From the NCBI GenBank assembly GCA_035079385.1, contig JAVHKY010000011.1, positions 11,178,001-11,242,000 on the forward strand: a stretch of 64,000 nucleotides of DNA, in the 5' to 3' direction. The notes under the pieces are model-generated. The model saw nothing but the letters and a program-made list of their open reading frames with translations. It was not told where the DNA came from and ran no database searches. Position 1 is the stretch's first letter, and each line of letters begins with the position of its first letter. The stretch is from Aspidiotus rigidus (lineage: Eukaryota > Arthropoda > Insecta > Hemiptera > Diaspididae). A program made the position numbers and the translations under genes. Below, one piece after another: positions 1 through 12,200 of the stretch.

Positions 1-1
1 G

Positions 2-874
2 ATAGGAACCAGTAAAATATTACGTCTGGAAGATTTAGAAATTATAAATATAGTAAATGGAATTCGTTTGCTGAGCGCGCTTATATTTTATTTCGGCTCG
101 CAAAAGTGGCTCGTCTATTTGACGGCTGCGTTGAGTAGTACTGCTGGAATCTATGGAACAGTTTTGAAAAGTTTTCTGTCGAAAATTATGCATTCTGATG
201 ATGTAGGTAAGAAAGGCGTCACACTTTTAATCAGGGTTGAACGAAGCTGAAAGTTTTGATTTCAGGTGTTTAGATTTTAAAATTTTGATAGATGTTTCAG
301 TAATTGTGTTGAATTGATTGTAGGAAAAGTATTTGCTTTATGTACCACGTTGGAGGCACTATCGCCCCTTGTTGGTTCACCTATTTATAATACGGTGTAC
401 GAGCAAACGATTGATACGGATCCAAAAACAATTTTCCTCGTTTCAGCCTGTTTATGCTTCTTGTTAACGATTTTGACGGCGTAAGTAATATTTTTATAAT
501 TGATAATTCATTAAAAGGTGAAAGAAGGGTCAAGAAAGCCTAACTAGAAGGAGAAGAATTTATTTTTGCGATAAAAAAAAAAGGTAGAAGGGTAGTAAAA
601 AAAACACACACAAAAAAAACAAATATCTTCATTTTCACGAACTTTTTCATTATTTTATTCTGTAGGAACGAAATTTGGTATCTTTGGTGTCTAGAAAATG
701 AGTCTCCCTGCCTCCTCCTTTGCTATAATTATGCTATTGGCATACGTGCGTCTCCAATAATGCTCCAATTGAATTTTTACTTTCAGAAAAATCGTCCATT
801 GTCATTTATCTGGTCTTCTGAACGTTTCGAAAGAAGAAAAGTTACCGTCAAAAATTACAAAGACTACTACTTGA
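2..874 (+). CDS. SLC46-type MFS transporter, 3' end (three exons, 5' end outside window)
   Basis: Three coding exons join in phase: 2-206, 324-480 and 787-874 (stop TGA 872-874), with donors GTAAGA and GTAAGT and AG acceptors. The join reads SDDVGKVFALCTTLEALSPL, which is the signature near the C-terminal end of proton-coupled folate transporter/SLC46-like major facilitator proteins of insects. It is followed by a hydrophobic last helix (IFLVSACLCFLLTIL) and a lysine-rich cytoplasmic tail. About 148 residues are visible, corresponding to the last three or four membrane helices of a roughly 450-500 residue family. Family knowledge says these move folates or other small solutes across plasma or lysosomal membranes with protons; the substrate cannot be told here. 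AATAAA signals follow at 1017, 1184 and 1236. No frame defects are seen, so this looks like a live gene truncated only by the window. Confidence 0.82.
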
Positions 875-1016
875 GGTTGTTTTCTGGTTATCAAGATCTC
901 TTGAGATATTTTTCTGCTTTTTATTCATCTCCTAATACCAATTATTTATTTTCAAATTTTTTTCCGAGAGAAAAAAAAAAGAAAAGAAAAGGAATGTTGT
1001 GCCTATATGTGATATG

Positions 1017-1241
1017 AATAAAATTTTTATCAAAATTATGTACCTACTGTCATTATTTAAAAAATACTATTTATTTAACTGTCCTAAGGACAATTATATT
1101 GTTTTACTTAGTGTAGCATTCCTTATTGTATTAAAGTGAATGATTTGTTATTTTTGAAGTCATATTCCTGCTCTCTGCACAAGAATAAACTTTCTGGTCT
1201 TCGTATTCGTGATACCTATTATGTTTAATTTTTGCAATAAA
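1017..1241 (+). terminator. Candidate polyadenylation signals of the SLC46-like gene
   Basis: AATAAA hexamers lie at 1017-1022, 1184-1189 and 1236-1241, 140-370 bases after the stop codon at 874. Any of them could define the 3' end; no downstream element decides between them. Confidence 0.4.
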
Positions 1242-3295
1242 TGTTTTGAATTTAGAATTCCTCAGATATGTATTTGTATCAGTATACCTAGGTACCTACG
1301 TAAGCAGTGACGCAAATGATAAACTGCTAGAGTCGAGGTGATACCAATGATAATATTCTAAGAATGTCTGTGAAAAAATAGATTTTAATAGCTTCATCTG
1401 TCTCGATGAATAGCTGTAATTTCCATTTAATTTATTATCGGGACGATGAACGAAGGTCTTAACATTCTTTTTCGATATAGCCTAATTTCAAATTCTCGAG
1501 TACAAATTATAGTTAAAAACAATTGATGTTGGCCTATTAAAGATGCATTAATAATTGTCAAGAAGAAAAAAAAAAAAAAAAAAAATCATTAAACCTGTAG
1601 GTAGCACCCCGACTTTTTCAATTATTGTAACTAGGTATTTTTGTAGTTCTGGTAAGAGTACCTATCCAAAAGTCTAAGCTGATAATATGAATTTTTATAG
1701 GTATAACAATTAACTCGAATTCTCTAGATTCATACCGAATAAGCTATCCTACATTGTTTTCTCTTTCGGTACTTTACGATATGCTAATGCGTAAAAGTTC
1801 AAATTGTTGTTAATTATGATTTTTCATTATTCGAGCGAAGAGATATTACGGTATATGCGAATATGTACCTAGGAACAGTTTACGGAAGGGCACGATAACT
1901 ATATGACGGATCTGTAGAAGTATTCCGCTTAATTCGATAGTCTGTATTTCTGACCAATTTCGTATTATTTAGAATAGATACCGTTGAGGACACTGCGGGT
2001 AGGTACGTGGGAATACGTTTTTGTTTTCGAGTTCTCGATATCTCAAGTTCAATAGAATTTCGATGTTATGATGATTACTTCGGAGGTTGTTGCATGTTTT
2101 TCTTAAATAAATTATTCCTAGTAAAAGAGGTTAAAACAAAAATTAGCTCCTCTTACTTGTGCGTCAACTCATCTACTTGTCTCTATAGGCCTAACTAAGT
2201 TGGCTTGTAAGCTTTCGAACTTGTTTCCAAAATTCTTTCCTATATTCCTTTGACACTATAAATTACATTTCTCTACTTCGCACCTCACGTACGTGTAATA
2301 AAAAAAGTATCTCTTCACAACTGTACAAGAAAACCCTTTCTCGTAATTTCATAGGTTTTTCTGTTTACGTTTCAAGTGTGACGAGCGCTATTGTCGTAAT
2401 CAGCCGACAAAAGGCAACACGTCAATAACAAAAAATTCTCAGAATATTTTCAGTTTTCACGGGTGGCAAGGCAAAAATCTTCATTCTTCAACTTTGTCGG
2501 CGTCGCATATTTCACTTCGCGGTACGTTCTTCTTCGTAGCTTTCGGCTTTCGCGTAGAGAGGATGAGAAAAAAGTATAACTTACAAATTCCTTCGCTTTG
2601 AATCGGAATCGTAATAACAAGGGATTTCAATACGTACCACTTCGACGAGTACGTGTGTTGTCGAATCGTGTCGTCATCGACATTCCAAACATTCCTATCC
2701 GTGAGTAAGACTGCATAATGTAATCGCAGTACCTATCACCGAAAAATGTGATTTTCATTTTCATCATTTCCTCTGTCCATAGTCGATCACTCAGTTACAT
2801 TCGTATTTTGAGATTCTGCAATCATATAAAACCGTGATCTCTTTCGACTTTTTCGACAAATGTCAGCGTCGAAAATATCACCGATGTAACCAACAAGTTG
2901 AATATTAAATGTGAGTAAATTTACGATTTTCGGATGCTAGAATAATACCTTGTAATGTGTATGCTTTTCTAGACTTGTACCCAACTCGAAGTCGACAAAT
3001 CTCTCTCAAATCTGCTCTCGTTATATTTATTCTTTGTAAAGCTTTCGTATGCTTCTCGGACGTTATTATCGATAATCTTAATGACGTTATTCTATACCAC
3101 GTTCTGAATAGAAGCACATAGCACTTCGCTGTGGTGAGATGATCTGTCTCGAATCGATAGCCATCAGAATATTTTCTATAACCTAGTAAGAAGCGTTATC
3201 CATTACTCGATAGTCGAGCGTTGTTTTTCGCTCATACCTGTACTCGTGTCCACCTCACTTTTCATTTCTGGCGCGTTTTTTCCGCGTATTGTAAA
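1242..3295. other. Intergenic stretch with probable angiomotin promoter/5' UTR
   Basis: No coding exon is recognised in about 2 kb between the SLC46-like gene and the angiomotin ATG. The first part is AT-rich with a poly-A run near 1565-1585. From about 2340 to 3290 the sequence is richer in CpG than its surroundings, as expected near a promoter. A TATAAAA motif at 2825-2831 is a candidate TATA box about 470 bases upstream of the ATG, but its use is inference. Short open frames here carry no family signature. Confidence 0.4.
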
Positions 3296-6200
3296 ATGGC
3301 TTCGCTATTAAATTGCCCAAATTCTCTTACGGTTATGCATAAACTTTTAGGCAGTAAGTTGGATTATGCTTTCGTGAAGTCGCTGTAATTTTCTCATGAA
3401 TTTTCATTGTGATTTGATTTCAGTGTCGTTAAAAGACAGCAAGGGTGGTAGTATGAGTTACCACAAAAATGGGAAATTCATTCCTTCTGCCGGGAATAGT
3501 CCAAAAGATGGAGGTAACGTATCAGCGGTTCCTCGACCGATGTTTTTATTTTAGAAAGATTGACATCATATTGACAAAACAGGGGAAAAGGGTCAGTCAC
3601 CTGTGTCACGTTTATTTATTTTTAGTTTCTCCGCGAAGAGGCAGTGAAGCGTCGATGCAATTTATAAATACATCAACGCCGTGTTCTCGCGGTTGAGAAG
3701 AGACGCTTTCATTTTTCGTGAAAGACGTTATCTCATCAAAAAGTTTTTTCTCCCTATCTCATTCGTATTCCTACAATTATTATTTCAATAATTCGTGCTC
3801 GTTTTTCCACGAATTCAGGTCAAAACGTTTTTTTCTTGCAGTGTATCCGATCAAGAAAGCTAGCTTAAGTGGTAGTAGCGAAACGGATATTTGCAGTTCC
3901 AACGAAAACCTATCGCAGGAAGATAGGTATGTGATACCGATACGTAACAAGATTCGACAAGAACCACAAGGTCAGGAGAATAATCCAAACAGTACAGATT
4001 CGTCTTACAATACGCTAATCATCCATGGATCTGGTGATGAACGCAGGTAAAATGAACTTATACAATTGTAACAGTAAAAAAAAAAAAAGGTCAGAAAAAT
4101 ACCTACAACGCTATCATCTGGTAACACGAGGTTTCTTTCTATTAAATTTTATCTGAGCGTCATTTACGACACTGAAATAAGTTGTTATTATCTTTTCGAA
4201 AAGGAAGGAAAATTCTTGAACTTATTTTTTTTTCCCGTTGACTTTCTTTGTCTGCGCGGGCCGTTATTACGTATCGCGTTTATTTATAATATTCGCGAGC
4301 TAGTAAATTACGACGAATTTCCTGTTTTTCTAGTGTCTGTTATAAATTCAGATAAAAACACGTTGTAAAGTAACGTAACTCTTTTCATCGTGATAACTTA
4401 ATTTTTCTAGATTTTCAGCGGGAATGCCGCCATTCGGATATCAGTATAATTCTCCTGTGTCCTCACTTCTGGGCTCCAAGGACTTATCGTATCGTATGTA
4501 CGATCCTGGCGTACACGAAATAACAAATATACCCGATGATTACCTGAGCCAGTCGCAGGTACGAAGTTCGTTATTTGCCGAGAAGCGGCGTTTTTGATTT
4601 GTAAAAAACTTTTTGGTTTTTCTATGTTAAATACTGGTGACGTGTTGCTACTTTGTTTAGGTACTCAAGCATTTAGCGAAAGAAGTTAAAGTGCCATACA
4701 ACCCAAACAATCCGAACTGTGATAAGCCTGTTGATAATATTAATTCGTCGTCCGCTTCGGTTGACGAATGGAATTACGAGCAAAATTCGCTTAGTCAAAC
4801 CTACCGGTCGAAATCGCAGCCCGATTTGACGCGTTTGTCGAAAACGAAATGCGACAATTCGCTCAAACACACTTTAGGCAATAAAAGGTACGTATTGTAT
4901 TGAATTTTTGAGCGTGGCTCGATTATTGAAGGTCATCGATTAAAATACCGGACTTTCATGGAAAAATAACGTTTTCTTTTATTATTCTTTATTCTTTTTC
5001 ACGAGCTTTGAAACTATTAGGTCATTAGCTCGGGGGTGCAATTAACGATGAAATAGTAGGGATGGATGAAAATAGATGACAGATAAGAGAGGGAAGAGAT
5101 TAATAGAATTGTTCCGGACGGTTAGGTTTGTTTAGATGTTCGGGTAAAAGTTAGTTAATTGTACGTAAATATTTTTAGTGACTAAAAATACCGGATTCGG
5201 AGATGATATGACTTGATAAATTATAGAACAAACTGTGTTTGCTTATACCAACTCTTCAATTCTTTTTTGAAATCTTGTATTTAAATGGGTCATCATTGGT
5301 GTTTTGACCTTTTTCTTTTCCTTTTTAAAAGTTATCTCTTTTGAAAAACGTCTACCAATCTTTCTTAAGAAGTAAGTATTTTATTGGAACCCATTTTTTT
5401 TTCAAGGGTCATTTATTTTTGATAGTAAGGAAGTATTTGTGTAGAAAACATAAAAGTAATACCGTTATCTTATTGCCGAAAATTTTATAAGTGTGTTCGC
5501 GTTGTGAACAAGTTTTTCCATTTTCTTTTTTAATCCATTGCCATCAGTAATATAGTCAGGATTTGAAAAGTGGGATAAAATTGGTTCTTTTTTACTTAAT
5601 GGCTCAAGTTCAAAGAGTTGCAAATGAAACAAAAAAAAACAACATGGATTACAAAAGTCGCAAATTTTAATCATATAAAATACGAGTGGAGAAACGTTTT
5701 GGACCGACTGTATTTTATATTTTTTAGTTTTATTTGTAATTAAAATGGGTCGTACCGTTGTGAAACAAATCGAAATTATCAAGGAGCAGAAGGAGTTTCA
5801 CGTGATCCCTTGACCCTTCTTCTGCTGCGTTATTATATTGCTCAATATCAATTTACTGCATTTTTGCAGAAGGAAACTCCACTAAAAAGCGTTATTTCCT
5901 CTTGTTCGTTCTACCTTCTCTATTTCGTTCAAAAACTATTTAAATTTCGAAAGAAAAGAAAAATTCGGCTTTTATTTCCACTGAATACAAACGAAATTGT
6001 AGGTGACGAAAGTAATGACGAAAAGAGAAAAATATTAGAGGTTGTCAACATCATTAACAATAATAAGTAGGATATCAGTAGTCTACTGATATCCATGGCT
6101 TATATCGAACGTCTACTCATCTCGATTCTCATGATTCACCTTCCGGTTATTACTTGTCTCCTGTAATTTAGATTTCTTCGTTTCCAAATTATTATTTTAG

Positions 6201-9200
6201 GTTAGTTTACGTTTGTGTACCTCGCTGGTGATATGTACAAAATCGAACACGTGCGTCGGTAAATTTTCGTTTGTATTCAGTGGGAGTAAAAACAGTTTTT
6301 TTTTTTTTAATAATTAGAACGCGTATTTTTCAAAGTAATGAGGTGACAAAATCGGTGTTGAAAATGTAATTTTCGGTGTTATTTTTGCTAAAAATGCGTG
6401 TTTTTGCAGGGCGAAAAAAAAACTCGGTCAACCTCTAGGTCTCTTCCCGGACTAATGACCCGTTAGTAGTTGAATAGCACGTAAAAAAAAAAAAATGCTT
6501 TTAACTTTGCATTTCTTGAATATCAATTCGGCAGCCTACTTTTTTGTCTTCTTTTAGTACTTCTAATTTTGATGATAAATTTGATTTGACAGGCGCAACC
6601 AGCGATGCATACAACTCATGGAGAAATTAATTCAAGAAAATAGTAACCTCAAATTAGAATTGGAAGCATGCTACCAGAAAGTTTCAAAGTCGCAAAAAGT
6701 GAGAATTAGTGTTAACATGTGTGTCTGTAAAATATAAATTTGACCATGTATTTAGAATTGATTATTATCATTATTATTTTACTTTTTTTTTTTCTTTTTT
6801 TTTCCCCCTAATAATATTTTCTCTTTGGGAGGCCATTTTAACATTTTGCATGGGAGTGAAAAACTTCAAAATTTGGTTTTAGTTCGAATGAAGAAACTCT
6901 AGCTCTCGCTTTTCAGAAATATTCACTATCTTTGGCTTTGGGACTTGGGAAAATTTAATTTTCGAGGTTTTTGAGCTTGTACGATTGGGAAAAATTCTGA
7001 TAGTCAGCTATTTCTGGCCTTACAACCTGAGACGATTCTCTTTGCCACAGTTCAGATCCTACGTGCCTAATAAAAAAATTGAGGCTCCCTCAACAATGTT
7101 AAACAAGCAACGTAGGGAACCTATGGGTTGAATTTGTTCTAGTCAAGAGGTTTATAGGCCCAGTGGGGAAGGTATTATATAAAAAAAAAAAAAAAAAAAA
7201 CGCACTATTAATCTAACTTCTGGGGTAGTGTGGAACTGAATTGAGAAAACACCAATTTTCCAAAATCTCCTACTATATATTATGACAAGAATTCAAAATT
7301 TTTCAAGTCCCTTTCGTCAATATTCATGACTTAGTGAACAAAATTGTTTCAAGTCCTTCCTATCATATTATACAAGCCGTAAACCTGCTAAATATTATAG
7401 AATTTCAAATTATTTTCAAAATTCTTGATATTTATTTATCATTAGTATTCTTTTAGTTCAATTTCTAATCCAATTCTTTTAATTTCCAATTTTTCAATCT
7501 AATTTTTTTTATCGTTGATATTTTGTTTTACACTTTCAATCTCCTTCTCAATATCTTCTCTGATAGTCGGATGCCGTCTTTTTAGAAGATCCTTCGCGCA
7601 TTCTTCTTTCATATCGGAAACGATGTCATTTGGCCGTTATTAACCAAAACGATTAGGTAATATAATGTAGCCAATAATGAACAAAATGGAAAAAAGAAGT
7701 AGAAATGTAGGAAAATGAGATAGGAAAAGTCGGTTTCGCTTTCGCGCTGCGAAGGCTTTTTTCTTTTCTTAGTCCTCACGTTAAATTTGAAATAATAAAA
7801 GACAACCACCACTTTTTCAGATAATTGCTAAGCAAAATCTTTATCGTAACCCTACACTATTCGATTACTCATAGTATGGGTCCAGTTAAAAAGAACCATT
7901 TTCCAAAAATGATTGCCTAGCACACATTAATTTTCGATGAACGTCAACAAAAATGATTGCTTAGCATTTTCAATCAATAAATTGATAAATGATACAGATT
8001 TTTCATTTCTTGAATCATTCATGACCCCCCCAAGATAATACTACACGCCATTCGCCTGATTTCGTAACTTCAAATTCATTACGCATAAACCTTCTCCTAT
8101 GCAAACTAAAGCAATGGAAACAAATTCCAAGTTCGTAGGTGAAATAGGAATAAAGTTAAATGGATTTGCGACTTTGCAACTTCTCTTTATATAATAGATA
8201 AGTATGAAGAAAGAAACTAAATAAATAAATAAAATAAATGAAATAATAAATGATTAAAATAAACAATTGAATGAATCAAATGAATAGAATGATGAATAAA
8301 TAATAATGAATAAATAAATGAATTATTCAAATAACAAATAGATAAATTAGATAGATAGATAGATAGATAGATATGTAAAATAAATATATGAAATATTAAT
8401 TGATAAAGTGAAGAAACAAATAATTAATTTTGTCCATTTTCGCCAAATGTTGGATGTCAGCAAATTTTTCAAAAAAAAAAAAAAACATAGAACAAGTTCC
8501 CTGTTGAAATATTGACATCTAAAAGAATGAAGATCAAAAGAAACTAAATAAATGAATGAATAAACAGATAAGTAAAAATAAATAAGAGAAATAAATTTAA
8601 AAATATGTATATGAATAAAATAAACAAATAAATGAATTAGTTAATAAATGAATGAATAAATTAATTATGATTACTTGATAAATAAAATAGATAAAATTAA
8701 TAAATGAATCAATTAATTGATTAACAAATAAATCAAAGTCCCCGCCCCCGGGGGTTGCGTCATTTTCGTTCAAATTACCCTCCCATGTAACAGATATCCT
8801 GTTTAAAAAAAAATCCATAGAACAGGTTTCTATGCCACCCCTTATTTAATTCTGTTGAAGAACCCTCGAGTTTTTCTAAGTCCCCACCCCCTCCCTATCA
8901 GATATAGCCTGAGGGCGAAGCCTGTGACATCACAATTTGATGACGTCATATGAAGGTTCTTTTTTCAAAGCCCCCGTCTGTCGTATGTACCTCGTTCGGC
9001 GGGGTCTGTGACGTCACAGTTTGATGACGTCATAGGTCAGCCTTGTGACGTCACAATTTGATGATGTCATATATGATTTTTTTTTCTAAGTCTCCCTTCT
9101 ATCATACATAGCTCGGGCGGCAGGATGTCATAGGTCAGCCTTGTGACGTCACAATCTGGTTTTTCAAGTTCCTCGCTCATTATATAAAGGAGCCTGTGAC

Positions 9201-12200
9201 GTCATACAGTCAGCCTTGTAACGTTACAATCTGATGACGTCATAGATCAGTTTTATTTTCCAAGCCCCCCTTCCATCATTTATATCTTAGGGGAGAGGGG
9301 GAGGAGGGGCCTGGAACGTCAAAATTTGATGACTTCTTAGGTCAGCCTCGCGGTGTCACAATCTACATTTTTCAGATGCCACGCTCTCCATAACAGAGGT
9401 TCTCTGTTGAACAACCTCCTTGCCCTGGTCCATTATTCATATTAGGAACACTGGACGAGAAGAAGCTGTTCTTTCTCGTTTAAGAATGGGCCACACAACA
9501 ATTACGCACTCGCACATAACTCACCTACACTTAGAATCAATGCGTTTTTTAATTTTACGGTCATCCATCATAGAGAAATATACTCAAAGAGAGTAACGAA
9601 CAAATACAAGAACCGCACAATATTATTGTGCGGTTCTTGTATTTGTTCGTTACTCTCTTTGAGTATATTTCTCTATCACCTACACTTCCTAACTTCACCA
9701 TCTTGCCCCTACTGACAACAAAACAATTCAACATTTTGATCATTTTTCTCCTACCCCCAACTCTTAACTCTTCTTTTTTCCATTTAATCTATCCTCTTCT
9801 CTCGCTCAAGCGCACAAAGACAACCACGAAACCATTTGTGAGACTACAATATCGGAACAACCCCGCAACTGTTCCCTCCGATTCCGTTGAAAGTTTATCT
9901 CTTCCCTCTTATCCTTCATCTATCCTTACTCACATCTATGGTATAATTAATTTTACCGCCGAGCTAATAAGCATAATTATTCTAGTTTTGATGCTTGTGA
10001 ATAGATATAAAAATAAAATCAAAAAATATCCTAGTAAACAACAGAAAACGGATTTGAATTCAGCGTTGAACATACGTCCAGGATCTGCAAAAGACTACCC
10101 TTTAACTGGATAGCCGCATTCGATAGTGTTATCCAAATCAAAATTGGATGTTCAATTAATTACCATTTATAGAACAGGTTCCTTAGATTTCTCTCTCAAT
10201 TTCCTTGTAGAGCTCGTAAAGTCTCATTCTTTCCTCGCTGTGTTTAAAGCTTCCGAATACAGGCTGGGATGTCTCAGATTCTTAATATTTTATAAATTTG
10301 CTTCTTCGTGAGTGTAAACGTAATTGATTACTCGGTGTTAGAAACTAGAAAGTATAATTTTCTCAAGCTTTAGAAAATACTTTAATCGGACATTATGATT
10401 TCAGCTGGAACAGGAGGTGCAGAAGGTACACCGCGCCCACGAAGACCTGGTTGAATCATGCGAGCGTCGAGAAAGGCTCGAACGAACAGCTCGGGGCAAA
10501 CTGCAAGCCGAAATCCGAAGATTGCAGGATACAAATCGTGGTCTACGCGAACAAGTCGAAATCGTCTCGAAACAAATGATGGCTGCTCGAGTATCACATG
10601 GTAGTGGTATTGATGGGCCCGAACTCTCCAAACGGGACGCACTCATTGCTCAACTTGTCTCCCAAAGTATGTATTCGACATCTGTAATCATATCAATTAA
10701 ATGCAATTTTTTACGTATTCGCACATTAATTTCATTTATGTAGACAAAGAATTGATGGCTACAAAAGACCGGCAAGAGATCGAACTATCGGCTCAACGAG
10801 CTACATTAGAGGAGCAACGTACCCATATTGATATATTGGATACGGCGCTCACCAACGCCCAAGCGAATGTCGTCCGTCTGGAAGAAGAAGTTCGTAACAA
10901 TTTGGATTAATCTGAACGGAGTTGAATACTTTTTTACTTTTTATATTCTTTTGTCGCAGTGTCGAAAGAAGCAGATGCAGGTGGATCGTGTAGCGCAGTT
11001 ACAGCGTGCTTTATCCACGCTGCAGTTGACAAGCGATCGACGTGAGCAAGGCGAACGTCAGTTAAGGTTGCAGCTCGAAAACGAACTAAAAATGGAGAGA
11101 GCTCGCAATAATAAAACCTTGCATATTCCCATTCCAGGAGGTACCTACAAACGATTATTCAAAGTATAAAATATTAGAATTCACCGTTGAACTTTCGTTC
11201 TATTTTTGTAGACAACGTTAAGGAGAGTCTACCAGAATTGAAAAGGAAAATGAGAGAGAAGGACGAAAAAATAATGCATCTGGAGGGTGAAGTAGCGAAA
11301 TGGGAGCAGCGTTATTTGGAAGAAAGCGAACTAAGACAAGCTGCTATCGATGCTGCCAGTATTCCGAAGTATGTGATTGATATAGTCGTCAATGTGTAAG
11401 ATGAACGAAAAAGTGCTCCGTGTATTATGTGTGTTTTCATTAATAGGGATGCTAAAATAGCAGCTCTTGAGAAAACGAGTCAGGAAAGTGAAAAACTGAT
11501 AGCCGAAGCAAGAACGGATAAACTCAGACACATGGACGAGGTTCACGCAGCTCAAAAGAAGGTTACCGATCTTGAATCAAGGTATCTTGAATTTTTTTAT
11601 TATCTGCGTCAGGTATGTAGACTTTTACTGATACTAGTTTATATTTAGGATGAAGGAACTTGAGTCAAAACTCGCGGAAAGGGACGCCATGATCAAGGTT
11701 CTACAGAAGAAGCACACCTATAATAAAGACGTTGCGACCAATTCATATCCGAGCATGTCGCTTAGTCATCACACGCCGCACTCTAGTTTGAATATGACCG
11801 ATTTGAACTCCGATGATATTGGTGAGTTTTTTTTTCTCTCTCTTGCTTTTGAAAGCTTCAGTGTGCTGAAATTTGTATGAGAACTCTGGATAAACTTGAA
11901 TAACGGTGTTAGAGTCAGTAAGTTCGGTCTGAATTATTGTATTTTGAACGAAATGAAAGTCTGGATTGAATCGGACAAGTATTAGAATGTAGATGGTTTT
12001 TGTTATTCTCTTTGATCACAACTATTTGTCAGGACTCGTGTAATTATAAAGATTTCGTTTTCTCCAGGTGGACCAGCTTCCACAACAAGCGTCTTGTCGA
12101 CCGCTTCGAGTGTTCTTACGAGCTCTACCGGATTCGATTCGAACACCTCTTACGGTGGAAGTATTGCGAGTAATATTCATCAGCGCGGGAGCAACAAGTA

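Larger units (their letters stand above)
6699..10404 (+). other. Angiomotin intron 6, repeat-filled
   Basis: A 3.7 kb intron. From 8216 to 8740 it is AAAT/AATG-type simple sequence, including a (TAGA)n run at about 8347-8372. From 8887 to 9400 it is a TGACGTCA-palindrome repeat block, followed by a 107-bp perfect palindrome (9570-9676) and an open frame of unknown origin up to 10113. The first 1.4 kb (6700-8200) shows only AT-rich sequence and poly-A runs. Confidence 0.7.

Noticed and set aside
5465..6070. 105-aa and 86-aa frames in angiomotin intron 5
   Set aside because: No signal peptide, domain or splice context. A short MGRTVVKQIEII frame at about 5745 was considered as a nested exon but has no support.
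8887..9400. Regularly spaced TGACGTCA units considered as a CRISPR-like array
   Set aside because: Spacers are themselves repeated, spacing is irregular, and the DNA is eukaryotic nuclear.
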